From: Globisporangium splendens
Lineage: Eukaryota > Oomycota > Peronosporomycetes > Pythiales > Pythiaceae
Direction of reading: 5' to 3'
Assembly (NCBI GenBank): GCA_006386115.1
Contig: VFIW01000092.1
Location: 186,001-250,000, forward strand
Length of the DNA stretch: 64,000 bases
Shown: piece by piece, positions 19,313-31,658 of the stretch
Numbering within the stretch: position 1 is the stretch's first letter
Layout of the letters: every line of letters begins with the position of its first letter
The notes under the pieces: model-generated
Told to the model about the DNA's origin: nothing
The model's database searches: none
What the model saw: the letters and a program-made list of their open reading frames with translations, nothing else
Position numbers and translations under genes: made by a program

Positions 19313-22096
19313 CTAGTACGCAGGTGCGTATGGTGCTGTTGATGGAGTAGCAGCTGCAGTTGGAGTCGCTGACGAAGCCTCTGGTGTTGGAGTCGTGCTC
19401 GTGCTGCTGTCAGTGGGTCTCGTCGCAGCATTGTACAACGCCCAGGAGCGAGTCAACCCATCGTCCATCTGCACTGTTGCCAGTCGCTGCATCGCTGCTT
19501 GCTGGTCGATCGTGGCGTAGTTCACATACAGCAGCGAGAGCCACGCACTGGTCGACGACGCGTCTTTCACAATAGCTTCGTTCGAGAGGATATCGTCCCA
19601 CTCCTCCTTGATGAACTGACGAGTACGCACGACCTCATTGATGGGCGAGACTGGGATCATCTGGATACCATGAATGCAGTACTTCTCAGCACTGAACCAC
19701 GTGGCGTAGTCCACCTTGTTGTCAAAGAAGATACCCGTGACGTGGTTGCGAACAAACTCTGGAGGGTGAACCTTGTTATCTGAGTCCATGAGGAAGTACG
19801 TTCGGATCGCGCGCGCATCGATGCGGAGCATTAGACTGCCAAGATCTTCGACCGCTTTGTTGCCCATCACTTTACCCCAGAGCATCATGCCGTACAGAAA
19901 ATTCACATCCTCCGAGGTACTCTCTTGGTCCTTGCCATCGGCTAGTGGGGTGATACCATGCGAGTACGAGTGGCCAAGGAACCAGGAAAAGTGACGGAAC
20001 GTTGGAAAGTACTTGTCTTCACTACTCGGGTTCGCGACATCTCGAAGCAGCGTCCACACCATGTCCTCCAGCTCTGCCATTCGACTCCAAGTTGGGTCGA
20101 GCTTCTTCAGCATCGCCGACGCTGTGACCCAGTACCCGTAGTGGTAGTGGTGGTCATTGTACACGCCGTTACCAAAGTCGACGTTCACATCATTCGTTTG
20201 AAAGACGAGGCTCGAAATGATGCCTCGGTACGTGGTTTCGTAGGCAAGAGGTGCTGCCCAGCCATTCGTGAGGAAGGGCTCGATAAGAGCCTTGAGCTTC
20301 GTCAAGCACGTCGTCTTCAGCGTCTTGTCACTGCCCATGATCGATTCGTCATCGGCCATCAGACACAACGATGCATACTTCTGGTACGCTTTGCCGTTGA
20401 AGTAGTAGCTCCCGTCCTTTGCGAGGATCCAGTCGCTCGCAATATCAGCTTCAAGGGCTTGTTTAATCTGAGCAACAGCAGTGGTGGCAGGCTTCCGAGG
20501 AGGGTAGAAGTCAATGTCATTTGTCAACTCTGGCTCAGTCAATGTCCACTTGATGCTGTTTGATGAAGCGGACTTTCGTGTAACTTGTCCAACCATCGCG
20601 CCGCGAACAGTCGATTGAAGCTGAATAGCACCCGTGGCGTTGACGCTTTGCTTTGCACTGTCCATCGAGTCGATCTGGTGCTGAAACGCGAAGTGAAGCA
20701 ATCCAGTGGAGTCACAGCTCGAGCCTTCGACATCCCAGTTGAGCGAGTACTGCGTGCGTGATTCGACCGAGACCGTTCCTCCCAACACAGTGCACGACGC
20801 AAATGAATCGTACACATCGACTGACGCGCTTTCAGGGACCACCGCAACTCGAATAGAACCAGTATAGACTGCAGATGCTACGATCGCTTTTCCGGTGTCA
20901 TCAATTTTCAACGTAGTCGCAGTGCTGGTGTAGAGCACCCAGGTTTGCTTGTTCTCCAGTTGAATGACATACTTGCCCTCAGTGCCTTGCTCGAGTTTCG
21001 AGATCGCATACTCTGACGCGATCTTAGGTGTCAGACCTTCGTAAGTTGACGAGATGAACGCCATACCGTTCACAAGCGATGACTTCATGCATTGAGTGCT
21101 TTGGGCACCGCCGGTGCCAGTGCAGATACGAAGGCTAGCGCCGAGGTCACTCCAATCGTAGATCTCGTAGTTGGGCTTCACGGTGAATTCTTGCGCGGAA
21201 AGCGTGAGATCGTTGTGGTATTCATGCAAGTAGAACTTGATCTTGTCATCCTTCAGCGCTGCCTTCTGACGATACGTGTACGAGTAGCAAGCTTGGAGAC
21301 CAAAAGGAGCGTCTTTCTTAGGCAACTTGACTGCGTACGGGTTGGACCATGCCGGGTTCGCGACAGTGTCGCGATCTTTCTCGGTCGTGTGGATGAGGTT
21401 ACCCCACCACTTGTTGGTCGGAATGGGTCGCTCGGCCGTGAAGATGTCTTGCGCGATGTTGATGATCGGCGCCAACTTCCCAAGGCCATCGTTTCGCTTG
21501 AAAAGAGCCTCCGATGGCGCATCAGTCGCAAATGGTTTGAGGAAATCGCCTCCAGAAGTAGCGGTTGAGTTATCACTGTCGTCAATCGGTCCTCCAGAAC
21601 TGCTGCCTTCGTCCGAACCGCTGTAGCTGCTGCTGCTTCCACTGCTGCTACTTTCGCTGTCACTGCTGCTGGTCGCCATCGGGGTTTCCGTTGCAGCCGG
21701 AGTAATGGTGGCTGGCGTAGTTTTGCTTGGAGTCGCCATTGGGGTCTTTGTCACTGAAGGGGCAACGGCGCCTGGCTTTGTTTTGCTCGGGGTCGCCATC
21801 GGGATCTTCGTCGCCATAGCGGCTGGCTTCGTTTTGCTCGGGGTCGCCATTGGGACGCTTTGCTGGACCGCCGACGCCATCATATCGCTTTGAAAGCCAA
21901 TGCTGTTCGGTGCGCTGCTGTACGGCGCCGACTGCTTGACGTCGTTCAGCGCGTGGACAGTGCCGGACTCGTACGACTCGGCGTCGATGGCTTTCGCGCT
22001 CGTGCTCCAGTCTGTCGTCGTCGCCTGGCCGGTGGATGCACCCGCAGCGGCAAGCGCGGCGAGCAGCCAGCAATATTGGAAGCCTCCGACCTTCAT
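19313..22096 (-). CDS. Secreted GH81 endo-1,3-beta-glucanase
   Basis: The start is taken at ATG 22096 because it opens a typical signal peptide (MKVGGFQYCWLLAALAAAG); 35 further codons upstream are open but lack one. The product is about 927 residues. After the signal comes a Thr/Pro/Ala-rich linker with four near copies of PMATPSKTKP, a Ser/Gly-rich acidic stretch, then the GH81 domain beginning RPIPTNKWWGNL. Conserved blocks include NDHHYHYGYWVTASAML and DGKDQESTSEDVNFLYGMMLWG, which contain the Asp and Glu residues expected in the active site. The C-terminus is Ser/Thr/Pro-rich. GH81 enzymes hydrolyse beta-1,3-glucan, the main oomycete wall polymer, so roles in wall remodelling or release of glucan fragments are likely. 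Single exon; no GPI or carbohydrate-binding module was seen. Confidence 0.93.
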   Translation of the reverse strand: MKVGGFQYCWLLAALAAAGASTGQATTTDWSTSAKAIDAESYESGTVHALNDVKQSAPYSSAPNSIGFQSDMMASAVQQSVPMATPSKTKPAAMATKIPMATPSKTKPGAVAPSVTKTPMATPSKTTPATITPAATETPMATSSSDSESSSSGSSSSYSGSDEGSSSGGPIDDSDNSTATSGGDFLKPFATDAPSEALFKRNDGLGKLAPIINIAQDIFTAERPIPTNKWWGNLIHTTEKDRDTVANPAWSNPYAVKLPKKDAPFGLQACYSYTYRQKAALKDDKIKFYLHEYHNDLTLSAQEFTVKPNYEIYDWSDLGASLRICTGTGGAQSTQCMKSSLVNGMAFISSTYEGLTPKIASEYAISKLEQGTEGKYVIQLENKQTWVLYTSTATTLKIDDTGKAIVASAVYTGSIRVAVVPESASVDVYDSFASCTVLGGTVSVESRTQYSLNWDVEGSSCDSTGLLHFAFQHQIDSMDSAKQSVNATGAIQLQSTVRGAMVGQVTRKSASSNSIKWTLTEPELTNDIDFYPPRKPATTAVAQIKQALEADIASDWILAKDGSYYFNGKAYQKYASLCLMADDESIMGSDKTLKTTCLTKLKALIEPFLTNGWAAPLAYETTYRGIISSLVFQTNDVNVDFGNGVYNDHHYHYGYWVTASAMLKKLDPTWSRMAELEDMVWTLLRDVANPSSEDKYFPTFRHFSWFLGHSYSHGITPLADGKDQESTSEDVNFLYGMMLWGKVMGNKAVEDLGSLMLRIDARAIRTYFLMDSDNKVHPPEFVRNHVTGIFFDNKVDYATWFSAEKYCIHGIQMIPVSPINEVVRTRQFIKEEWDDILSNEAIVKDASSTSAWLSLLYVNYATIDQQAAMQRLATVQMDDGLTRSWALYNAATRPTDSSTSTTPTPEASSATPTAAATPSTAPYAPAY

Positions 22097-23611
22097 CTTC
22101 GTACCGATGACAGGGGGAATCAAGAGATGGGGAGGCGAGCGGGATGATCTTTGTGCTTGGTGGCGAATTGGCGAATAAGACAGTGGGCCGCTCGACCGCA
22201 TGGATGGGTAAGTTGTTTACCATATCGCTCTGGCTTTTCTTCTTATTTGCAGGTCACCAATTGGATGACGTTGCCGCGGCGAAACCAGCTGGTTTTGGAT
22301 ACGTGGTCTGGACGTCCTACAGATGCAGTCGTCCGTTTTTTTCACGCGCGCGCGCTCTGTTCGTATGCTGCTGTTTTAACAGACAGAGCAGAGCATGCAA
22401 CAACAGCAAAACGAGGCTGAACTGGTTATCAGGCAGGCAGGTCTGAGTCTCCTTATTCGTGGGGAATGCGACACGAGTCCCCGTTGCGGTGTTGACGCGA
22501 CCAGAAAGGAGTTCAAAGCTTTCCTTTTCCCTTCTCACTATGGCGCGACAGAAGGAGACCGCCAGCTGGTTTCCGTGCACGTGCAGATTTCTCAAGCTCA
22601 CAATTGCGCGAATGCTGTCCAACATAATCAACTGGGAAGGGAGATCCAGTCGCATGTGGAAGGCAGCCATCTGGCTTCAAGATATGGATTCGCATCTGAT
22701 CTTATCTTTCAGTATCTTTCTGTGCGGCATCCGTTGTGTTTACCAGTCGAGAAACAGCAACAGATGTGTTTGCAGGAGCGTGTGTCTGTTGCTCATTCGA
22801 GTGCTCCTTGCATTGAGCAGAAGGTGTCGCTGCAGCCACACGTTTTGCTCGCCCAACTGATTCACACGAACATTCCCGACGTGCGCATTTCACCATAGGC
22901 TTCTGATGCATTTGAAGCCAAGGGACACAAAATCAAGTAGATGACGGTCTCCACCTTTCGTGAAGAACGTCGAGCAGCTTGAGCTCAGGCGCCGCAGGTA
23001 CCGCGATGATATAACGAACGCCTCAGCAAACGGCAGCTTATTGTAGAGACTTTGGTGCATGAGTGAGCTGCTTCGGGATCAAAAGGATCAGTAAATGGGA
23101 GGAGAAAGACAGACACGAGCAGCTCCATGTCGCCAGGAAGAAGATCGACGTGGGTTGAGCCGGAGCTGGACGTGCGTGGCATTCTGTGATTTCAACCCAT
23201 GGCTGCAGTCCACTTGGGCACGCGCGTTCCGTCCAGTTTCAGGTCCAAAGCCACGGTCTCTTGCACAGATGGGTGCATTTTTCACTTGGCCACTTTGATG
23301 AGGGTGATGGGGTGATGACTGTGGGAGGTGCTGATAAAGTCCAGTTCGCTTTTCAGCTTTGTGGTGAAGGACAGTGCGAGGGTCGAACAACACGCATGGT
23401 ATGTACAATAGAGAGGCTTTCTCATGCATATTCTTCATAGTGATATGCCTAATTAGCAACTATACAGAGGTTTCTTACTGACAATGGGTCGAGACGACAG
23501 ATCAGGTTTCCATGCAATCATGGAGAATGGCCAAAATGCGCCGTGAATGTGTGAATTATGTATGAACTTCGATCTATGCCTCTCTGCTTGTTGCTGCGAG
23601 GGAAGAACGGG
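22097..23611. other. Intergenic region between GH81 and RPC1
   Basis: Upstream region of the glucanase gene and 3' flank of RPC1. Overlapping open frames near 22395-22898 on plus do not resemble known proteins and are treated as chance. No RNA gene or repeat was recognised. Confidence 0.4.
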
Positions 23612-26600
23612 CTACAGCTTGAACTGCTGCAGGAGCGGCTTGCGCTGCTCGATCGCTGGCTTCTCGACCTGGCGAAGCAGCTTGAAGATGCCCGTCCCCA
23701 ATGGGATCGGGATGCCCATGATGATGCACTCGCTCACGCCCACGATCGCGTCCGTGCGCGAGTGCACGGCGGCGTCAAAGAGGTGGTCCGTCGTCTTCTC
23801 GAATGACGCCAGCATCAGCACGCTCTCCTTCATCTTGGCGATACCGAACCGCGTGATCCCGAGCACTTCGCCCTTGAACGTCATGATGTCCGAGAGCAGC
23901 ATCAAGTGGCGTCGGTCAATGCCGATGCCGTACGCGCTCATAATGTAGCTCACTTCCGAACTGATCAACTCACGAGCGGCTTCAATGCCCAGCGTCTTCT
24001 CGACTTCGATGATATGGTTGGATGTCGTGTTGAGACCGTCGACACCTGGGATGCCCATGACTTCGGCCAACCCGTAGCCTTCGACCAACAAGTGGTGAGC
24101 CTTGCCGCTGCCAGCCTTCATCGCACTCTGTTCGTCATAGTTGATCACGGCACGGTTCACCGTCGGGATACCCTGCACAATCACACCGGGGAGTTCGGCC
24201 TTCAACGCCTGCATCGCAAAGTATGCGCCGCGAGTGTCACCCTTGGAACCCTTGTAGTTGGATGGCGCCAAGATACGCAACTTGTCGGGGCACCGCGCGT
24301 TCAGCAGCACGTGTTGCTCCTTGAGCAACCGCAGCGCGCCACGCGGGCCAATGCCCACGGCGTTCAGGATGCTGTTGCGCACTGAGCGCGCGTTGATGTC
24401 CAAGTGCAGCTGGTCGATCGCCTCCATGTCGAGCTTCACCGACAAGTACGCTTGGTCGCGCGCAAACACCTCCTTAATGTGCACGGCGATCTCGCCCAAC
24501 GTCGTCTTCTCAATCTGTCCTTTCACAATGCGCGCCGAGCGTTCGTCGGTCTTGCACACCAACGCAGCCGTGATGATCGGCGTACTGATGTTCTTCGACG
24601 CATTGATGATCTCCTTCAAACGAGGCACACCGAGCGTGACGTTCATACTCGCGACACCGGCAAAGTGGAACGTCTTCAGCGTCATCTGAGTACCAGGTTC
24701 CGAAATGGACTGCGCACCAATGGCACCGACAGCCTCACCTGGCTCCATGCGCGCGCGGTGGTACTTGTACAGCGACACTTCGAGCAGTTTCTCGATCTGT
24801 TGACTCGTGATGCGGCACGCATTGTGCGACAAGAGCCACGCGGCTTCCTCCTTCTCGACTGTGCCGTCGATAGCCGCGCGTTCGCGCCACTTGAGCATCG
24901 CCTTCTGAGTCTTGAATTTTTCTTTTTCCCACGATGGGAGGCCGACATTCTGGAGTCCCTTGCGCTTGTACGTCACGGTATCGATGCCCACATCATCCAG
25001 GTTATCTTCGTCCTCGTCAGTGCCCGACGCAGGGTCTTCTGCCTTCACGAGGCGCTTGCGGTTGCCAACACGACCTGCAGGGGCCTTCGTGACATTCTCC
25101 AGCGTCGTCGACACCTTGATTTTCTTTTCGAGTTTCACGTTCTTGTCCGAAGCAGCATCGTCGGTCTTCAGCGCCTTCGAGAGCGCAACCGTCGAACTCG
25201 TCGAGGCTTCTTCGTCAAACGCCTTGTCCAAGCGGGCCGCGTAGGTGCTCACCTGCTTGTCCATCGAGTCGATGCCCGTCACCGTGCGGTTCTTCGCGAT
25301 GTTGAACGCCAACGAGCCCAAAAATTCTTCAATCTCGATCAAAAACTTGCGACCCGTCGGCAAAATCGCCTGGAACTCCCTGCGCTGCACGGCCTTCTTC
25401 GCCAGCTGGCGGATTTCAAACGGAAGCAGCGATGGCGACTCGCGATCCGGGAGCGTGCTGCGAATGTGCTGCAACAAGCGCTGGAAGTCCACAGGACGGT
25501 CGTCGCCTTCCATGTATGCTGGGTTCAGACCATCGTCACCGTACGTGAACTGCACGACCGAGCCTTCCGAGTTGCGCACAGTTTGATCGTATTGGCACGA
25601 CAGATCTTCGAGCGCCTTCATCAGACGACGCGCCATGTACCCAGTTTCGGCGGTCTTGACAGCCGTATCGACCAAACCTTCACGACCACCCATAGTGTGG
25701 AAGAAGAACTCGGTCGCCGTCAGTCCAGAGTAAAACGAGTTGGCCACGAACCCCTTGGCCGCGGCGTGGAGCGCATGCGGCAAGAAATGAGGCAGCGTGC
25801 GGTTCACAAAACCTTCAGGAACTCGCTTGCCACCGACCGACTGTTGGCCGACACACGCCATCATCTGCGAAATGTTCAACGCACTACCCTTCGAGCCACA
25901 CTCAGCCATGATACGCGGGTTGTTGTGGAACGGCAGCGAGCGCATGCATTCGGCACCCGCAGTCTCACGCAGCTTACCGAGCAAACCGTTCAATTCGCTT
26001 TCCAACGACTGGATCGGGTTGCAACCGGGCTTCAACGACAACTTGCCACGTCGGTAGTCCTCAATCGCGCTGTTTGCGGCATCGTATCCGTCTTGAAGCA
26101 GCACGCGCTTCTTCTCCGCGAGCTCGTCGGACGGCGTCACATCATCGATACCGATCGAAAAGCCCTTGAAGTTGCCGAGCCAGCGCGCACAGAGCTTCGC
26201 GAGGCGGTTCATGCAGCGAGCAGCCTCGTGAGGACCGTGGTCACGGATCAGCACGTAGAAGAGACCCTGCTTGCTACCATCTCCGAGGGTCTTCTTGCCC
26301 AGATTGCCACACATCAACTCACTGTTGCGGAAGCAGACGTAGCCGTCCTTCCAGCACATGACCTTCTTGTCCGTGTAGTTGCGTTCCTTCAGCTCCAAGT
26401 TCACGTGCACGTTGATATTGGAGTTTGGCTTGATCAGCATGTTAATCACTTGCTTACCCGTCCACAATCGGATCGGGAGGATGATTGCTGGAGGTGGCAA
26501 CTCAACGTGGTCCAGTGCATCGCCCATGATAGCAACGACTTGACAAAACTGTTCACGGTTGAAAAAGACGTTCTTCTGCGTCAGCAAGTACGATGCCGTC

Positions 26601-28583
26601 AGGAAATCCTGCGTCGCAGCGACCAACGGTTCGCCATTGCGAGGGGTGATCAGGTTCTGCTCGACGCCCATCAACGTAATGGCTTCCGTGCGCGCTTCCT
26701 CGGTCTGCGGCAAGTGCATGTTCATTTCATCACCATCGAAATCGGCGTTGTATGGCGAGCAGACACACTCGTTGAATCGGAACGTACGCCATGGCATGAC
26801 CTTGACACGATGCGACATGATCGACATCTTGTGGAGAGATGGCTGACGGTTGAACAACACGATATCCCCGTCTTCCATGTGGCGCTCGACAATGTCACCG
26901 ATCTTCAATTCGTCGGCCAGACTCGCGCGATCACCATACACCAAGTTCTTGGTGAACTTCTGGCCTTCAATGCGAATCACGTTCGCACCAGGATGCACGT
27001 TTGGTCCGTTGACGACGCACTTGCGCAGCTTCTCGATATTGTACCGCGTCACCTTTTCAGGATACGTCATCGTCTTCGCGACGTGTTCTGGCACACCGAC
27101 TTGGTCAATGCGGAGGTTTGGATCAGGCGAAATGACGGTACGACCCGAGAAATCGACACGCTTGCCCGACAAGTTGCCACGGAAACGGCCTTGTTTGCCC
27201 TTCAGGCGCTGGCACAGACCACGAATGCCGCTCTTGGAGCCCGGGAGCTTCACGAGACCCGGAGTGTCGCCGTTGATCAACTGCGCGACCTGGATCTGCA
27301 GGAAATCCCAGTCTTCCATCACCATTTTCAGCGACGCACCCTTTTGGAGCGCAGTGCGAAGCGCGAAGTTCACCTGCACGATTTCCTGGAGCTTGACAGT
27401 AATATCGTCTTCGTTGCTGCCGGTGCCGCCGTCCATCGCGACCGAAGGACGGATGCACACTGGAGGCACAAGCACCGAGTTCAAGATCAGCTTCTCAGGG
27501 CGACCACCAATCGAGTCCACCCACAACAGCTCACAATCTTGGTCCGGGATCTGCTGGAACAATTCCAAGACTTTGAGCGGACTGAGATCTTCTTGCGCCT
27601 TGGGCAAGTGCAGACCAATGTCCGGGTTGATCGCTTGCGCCTCGGAAAACTGCGCCACGAACACATTGCGCAGGTCGTGGGCCGACTTGGCGCGGTACTT
27701 TTCGTGCACGAGCTTGAGCGTCGAGCTCGTGACCTTGCGCACGGTACCGTTGATGCCCGTACAGTACGGGCACTTGACGGTTTTCTTACAGAGCGCCGAG
27801 ATTTTCTTGCGCAGACCAATCAATCGGAGCACGTCAGCGCGTGGGTCGCGCATGCGGCGCAGAAACGTCTCGCGCTCATGCGGAGGCAGCAAAACGCGAC
27901 TGCATTCCTTACAGATGTTTTGCAGAATCTCCGTGATCGCCTTGAAATACCCAATATGGAACACAGGGAGCTCAAGCTAAAGGAAAAGGAAAGACAAGCA
28001 CAATCACAACATGGTTACCCACGAACGCAATGCTTAAGATGGGAATGGTGTACCCATCTTTATAGCAAATGACCATTTTGCCGTACCTTGATGTACCCAA
28101 AGTGACCAACGCAATCCGCCAAGCGCAAGTGACAAGTCTGCACAAAAGCAATAGAACAGCGACGCCATGATCAGTATACAAGCTCCATGCCATGAGTCCA
28201 AACATAATAAAAACACGCACGTCACACGTGTCCTTCTTGTTCGAGACACCGAGGCGCTTGTCCAACACGCCATCAAGCGCTGGGTCGCGCGACGGCATTT
28301 TAAACAGATCCCTATCATCAGAACCAAAGCACAAGCATCAAACGATCAGCTTCCATTACACAATTGGCGAAGACGAACCATCCATACACGCATGTGCAAG
28401 AGAAGCGTACTTGGAGTGGATGCGCAGCTCCGACATGCGCATCATGTCGACCTCCGAGAGCAGCCCAAAGTTCAGGTGGCTGATCTTGGCGGGGCGGTCG
28501 TTCTCCAGCACAAACTGCTTGACGAGCGGGTTGCGGCGCTCGGCGCGCACACCGCCGCCGTTGCCGAAGCGATGGCTCTGCAT
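23612..28583 (-). CDS. RPC1: RNA polymerase III largest subunit (RPC1/POLR3A homologue)
   Basis: Four coding exons on the minus strand: 28583-28411, 28311-28221, 28137-28087 and 27976-23612. Introns have GTACGC, GTGCGT and GTACGG donors and keep phase. The product is about 1,559 residues, some 100-170 longer than yeast or human RPC1. The first exon gives KISHLNFGLLSEVDMMRMSEL; exons 2-3 give the clamp zinc site CDTCHLRLADCVGHFGYIK; exon 4 carries CPYCTGINGTV and the catalytic NADFDGDEMN with its Mg-binding aspartates (around 26717-26749). PolIII-type features such as FKAITEILQNICKECSRVLL separate it from RPA1 and RPB1. A charged insertion (about 24960-25240) accounts for some of the extra length. 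It acts in the nucleus, making tRNA and 5S rRNA. ATG 28583 is the only Met in the first exon upstream of the homology. Confidence 0.96.
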
Positions 28584-29018
28584 TCGGTCCTGTGAAGTAC
28601 GACTGGACAACTGCTTGATCTGCTGACAGAGACGCTGGCTGTGACGACGGGAATCGCGCGGATGAGCCCACGAGAGAGAGAGAGAGAGAGAGGAAGAAGG
28701 TGGTGGCGTCCAAGTGCCGCTTTGGCTGCGGTGGTTGGATGCCAGACTTGAGGTCTTGGTGGAGGAGAAAATGCAAACTGGGTGTACCGGTTTTAGAGGT
28801 ACAGTGTACCACTCGAGCGGTGATTGGTGGAAAAACGTGACTTCAATTCACACGAACAAAGACGTTCATTCATCAGCTGTATGTGGCATTTCGAGATTCG
28901 AGTGTTCCTAGTTTAAGTAACACTATATACGGCTAATCATGATTGATGAAAAAGAGTGTCTTGAAGAAAGGTAGGTTTGCTGTGCGAGTTGCTGTGGATG
29001 ATCATTTTTGCAGTGGAA
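28584..29018. promoter_or_regulatory. Divergent promoter region of RPC1 and the ABC-class ATPase gene
   Basis: 435 bp separate the two divergent start codons. It contains a GA microsatellite (about 28672-28692). TTTTTGCAG just before the ATPase ATG may be an acceptor of a 5'-UTR intron. Promoter function is inferred from position only. Confidence 0.4.
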
Positions 29019-31282
29019 ATGGGGCGAGGCGAGTATTACCGCAACAAGTACGGCAGTGGCGGTCGCGGCGGACGAGGCCGTGGTGACGGCGGCGGATACA
29101 CCACGCCTTCCGCGTCGTCCTTTGCGTCCATGCCGCCGCTGAGCTGGCAGCAACTGGGCGACATCCTGCACGACATCCACAACCGCAACTACGGCGCGTA
29201 CCACGACCTCGAGCGGGTGTTCGCGTTCGCGAGCGGGGGCTTCAAGTTCCGCCTGGTGTTCGACCACATCCAGGGCGATCCGTACGCGAGCCCCTCGCGC
29301 GCGCACGTGCAAGTCGATCCCGTGACGGCAGGATTTCCTGCCGAGATGTACCAGAAGAAGATCTGCAATATCGCATTGTGCGACTACCTGACGCGCAAAT
29401 TTGCTGCGAGTGCGCGAAGCGCTGGCGCAGACGCTAAGACAGGTACGTTCGTGTCAGCAAGTCGCGAGCATCGTGCGAATGAGGCTAATTGTGCACCTGA
29501 CATTCCCTGCAGTGAGCAACTCGTATCATGGCGCGAAAGGCGGCGATATCTCGATCGATGCACCCGGACAGCACGTCATTGAGCGCTCATCGGTGATGGT
29601 GCTGGACGACGGAACCGTGGAAGCGCGGTTCAACATCAACCTTCCGGCACGCGGGCGTAGCATCTGTGGCGACTGGGCGTACACGATCCTCGTCGAGACG
29701 TTACCAAAGCTCGTGGAGCGCGCTCTGGTGCTGAAAAGTCTGGACAACAGGCACCTCTGGACGCACATTCACTCTGTGGAAGACCAAGAGGAACTCCGAG
29801 GGTTGCTGAAGGGGGCCGGACTCGTTGGGTTTATCCGAGATGGCGCCATCCTCCCCAGAGAGGTACGAATATGTCGTTCAAAGTTGAGATGCAACTGCAT
29901 TGTCACCACCCTGTTGGCTAATATCTGTGGTGTTATGTGTGTAGTCTGGTGCGTCCGACTTACCGCTCAGTCCTCAGAAAGTGATCCTTTTCAAGTCGCC
30001 ACCAAGTCTCAGCAAATCCTTTACACTGCAGAATAGCGGCCCGATCACAGGCATGGGGATTCCTGCAGGCGTGACGCTCTTTGTCGGCGGCGGATTCCAC
30101 GGCAAGACGACGGTGCTCAAGGCACTGGAAGTAGGTATCTACAACCACGTCCCGACGGATGGCCGCGAGTTCGTGGTGATGGATCCAAATGCCGTAAAGA
30201 TCCGATCGGAAGATTCCAGAAGTGTCGTCTGCACCGATATCAGTTCGTTCATCGATAATTTGCCGTTCAAACAAGACACGACCAAGTTCTCGACGGCCGA
30301 TGCCTCGGGCAGCACGTCCCAGGCTGCCAACATTGTCGAAGCCCTGGAAGTTGGTGCCACGACGCTGCTTATCGATGAAGACACCTGCGCCACGAACTTC
30401 ATGATTCGCGATTGGAAGATGCAGCAGCTTGTTGCAAAGGAGAAAGAACCGATCACGCCGTTTATTTCGAAAGTTCGCGCGCTATACAACCAGAATGGCG
30501 TCTCGTCGGTTCTCGTGATTGGTGGTGCAGGCGACTACTTCTCAGTCGCCGATCATGTGATTATGATGGACTCGTATGAACCGCGTGATGTGACCAAAGA
30601 AGCCAAGCAAATCGCCAAGCAGCATGGCGAAATCCGACAGGATGCCGATTTCGGTGGGTTCACGACTCGCATTCCGCTTCCTCGAGGGTTTGAAGTAAAT
30701 GGAAAAGTGGTCGCGCGAGGTCTTGGCCGCATTCAGTACGGAGAGGTACGTATAGTTCTTTGGTTGTGTTTGGTCACTCCTTGCTTAAAGTAGTTGATGC
30801 TGACTGAGCGATGCATTTGATGCTGTGTTTGTTGTTTAGGTGGACTTAGATCTAGCAGCTGTTGAGCAAATTGTCGAGCCGAGCCAAGTTCGAGCGATCG
30901 CTGACGCCATATTGAAGACACGAAGTTACATGGACGGCAAACGCACGTTAACGGTACGCTATTGGTCTGAGCTCGTTAAGATACGGTGTTGTTGAGCCAT
31001 GTTCTTACGAACTTGCATTGAATATTTAGGAGGTGCTGGATGTTTTAGAGGAAGAAATGAATCGCACAAACTCGCTTGACCTCATTGGCATGCACAAGAA
31101 ATCAGGCTTTTACACCCGGCCACGACGTTTTGAGGTGAGTTGGTGAAAACCAATATTTGATCATGGTTGAAGCGGTTTGTTGTTGATACTGAACCGGTCA
31201 GAATATTGTCTGTCATTGCGATTCCTCCATTTAGCTTGCGGCCGCGATCAATCGTCTGCGCTCTGCCACTATCACACAATAG
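29019..31282 (+). CDS. ABC-class predicted ATPase (PF09818/COG3044 family)
   Basis: Six exons: 29019-29442, 29513-29862, 29945-30745, 30840-30953, 31030-31134 and 31235-31282, with consistent phases and GTACGT/GTGAGT-type donors; about 613 residues. After a Gly/Arg-rich N-terminus come FDHIQGDPYASPSR and INLPARGRSICGDWA, both hallmarks of this family, then Walker A GGGFHGKTT (near 30088-30114), Walker B region LLIDEDTCATNFM (near 30367-30405) and the C-terminal FE...AAAINRLRS end encoded across exons 5 and 6. Family members occur in bacteria, plants and protists and are predicted ATPases; the trypanosome relative MRB1590 associates with RNA-editing complexes. The cellular role here is unknown, but an RGG-like N-terminus would suit RNA binding. 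Exon 5 has a degenerate copy at 33068-33177. Confidence 0.9.
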
Positions 31283-31656
31283 ACTTGATCCAGTGCTCCA
31301 CCACACACAAGGTGATGCCTTTTCCATAGATCAACCTGTAATTGGGGTCACGCTTTTCCCTGCGGGATAAATGGTCAACCATTGCACGCTTTTATTTCTG
31401 TCATGTCGAGAAGGACCGACAGACCACCCTGCAAAATTCTGCTGCATAGCGTGATCCACTTTTTGTATAGCAAGAGCGTAAAGGCAGAAGCAGAGGCATG
31501 CTTTGACCAACCGAAATGACTATCTCGAAACTGAGCGATCTGGGTTGCTTTAAGTGCTCGTGACCAGAATCTTTGTACTTTTGGCTGACTTCAGTCCTTC
31601 GTCTTGAACACACCAAGTCACATTCTCGAGACTTGAGTAAGGTCAACAAATTTTTG
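31283..31656. other. Intergenic spacer before the membrane-protein gene
   Basis: No clear coding exon. The membrane-protein frame that follows begins right after a plausible splice acceptor (GATGTGCAG, about 31664), so a short upstream exon may lie here, but I could not identify it. Confidence 0.35.
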
Positions 31657-31658
31657 AT

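Noticed and set aside
22395..22898. A 167-codon plus-strand frame between GH81 and RPC1
   Set aside because: No domain, no signal peptide, several overlapping alternatives in other frames; not distinguishable from chance.
24404..28072. A 1,222-codon open frame on the plus strand opposite RPC1
   Set aside because: It mirrors the well-supported RPC1 coding exon; its translation is Arg/His/Leu-rich without domains, as expected of an antisense shadow in a codon-biased gene.
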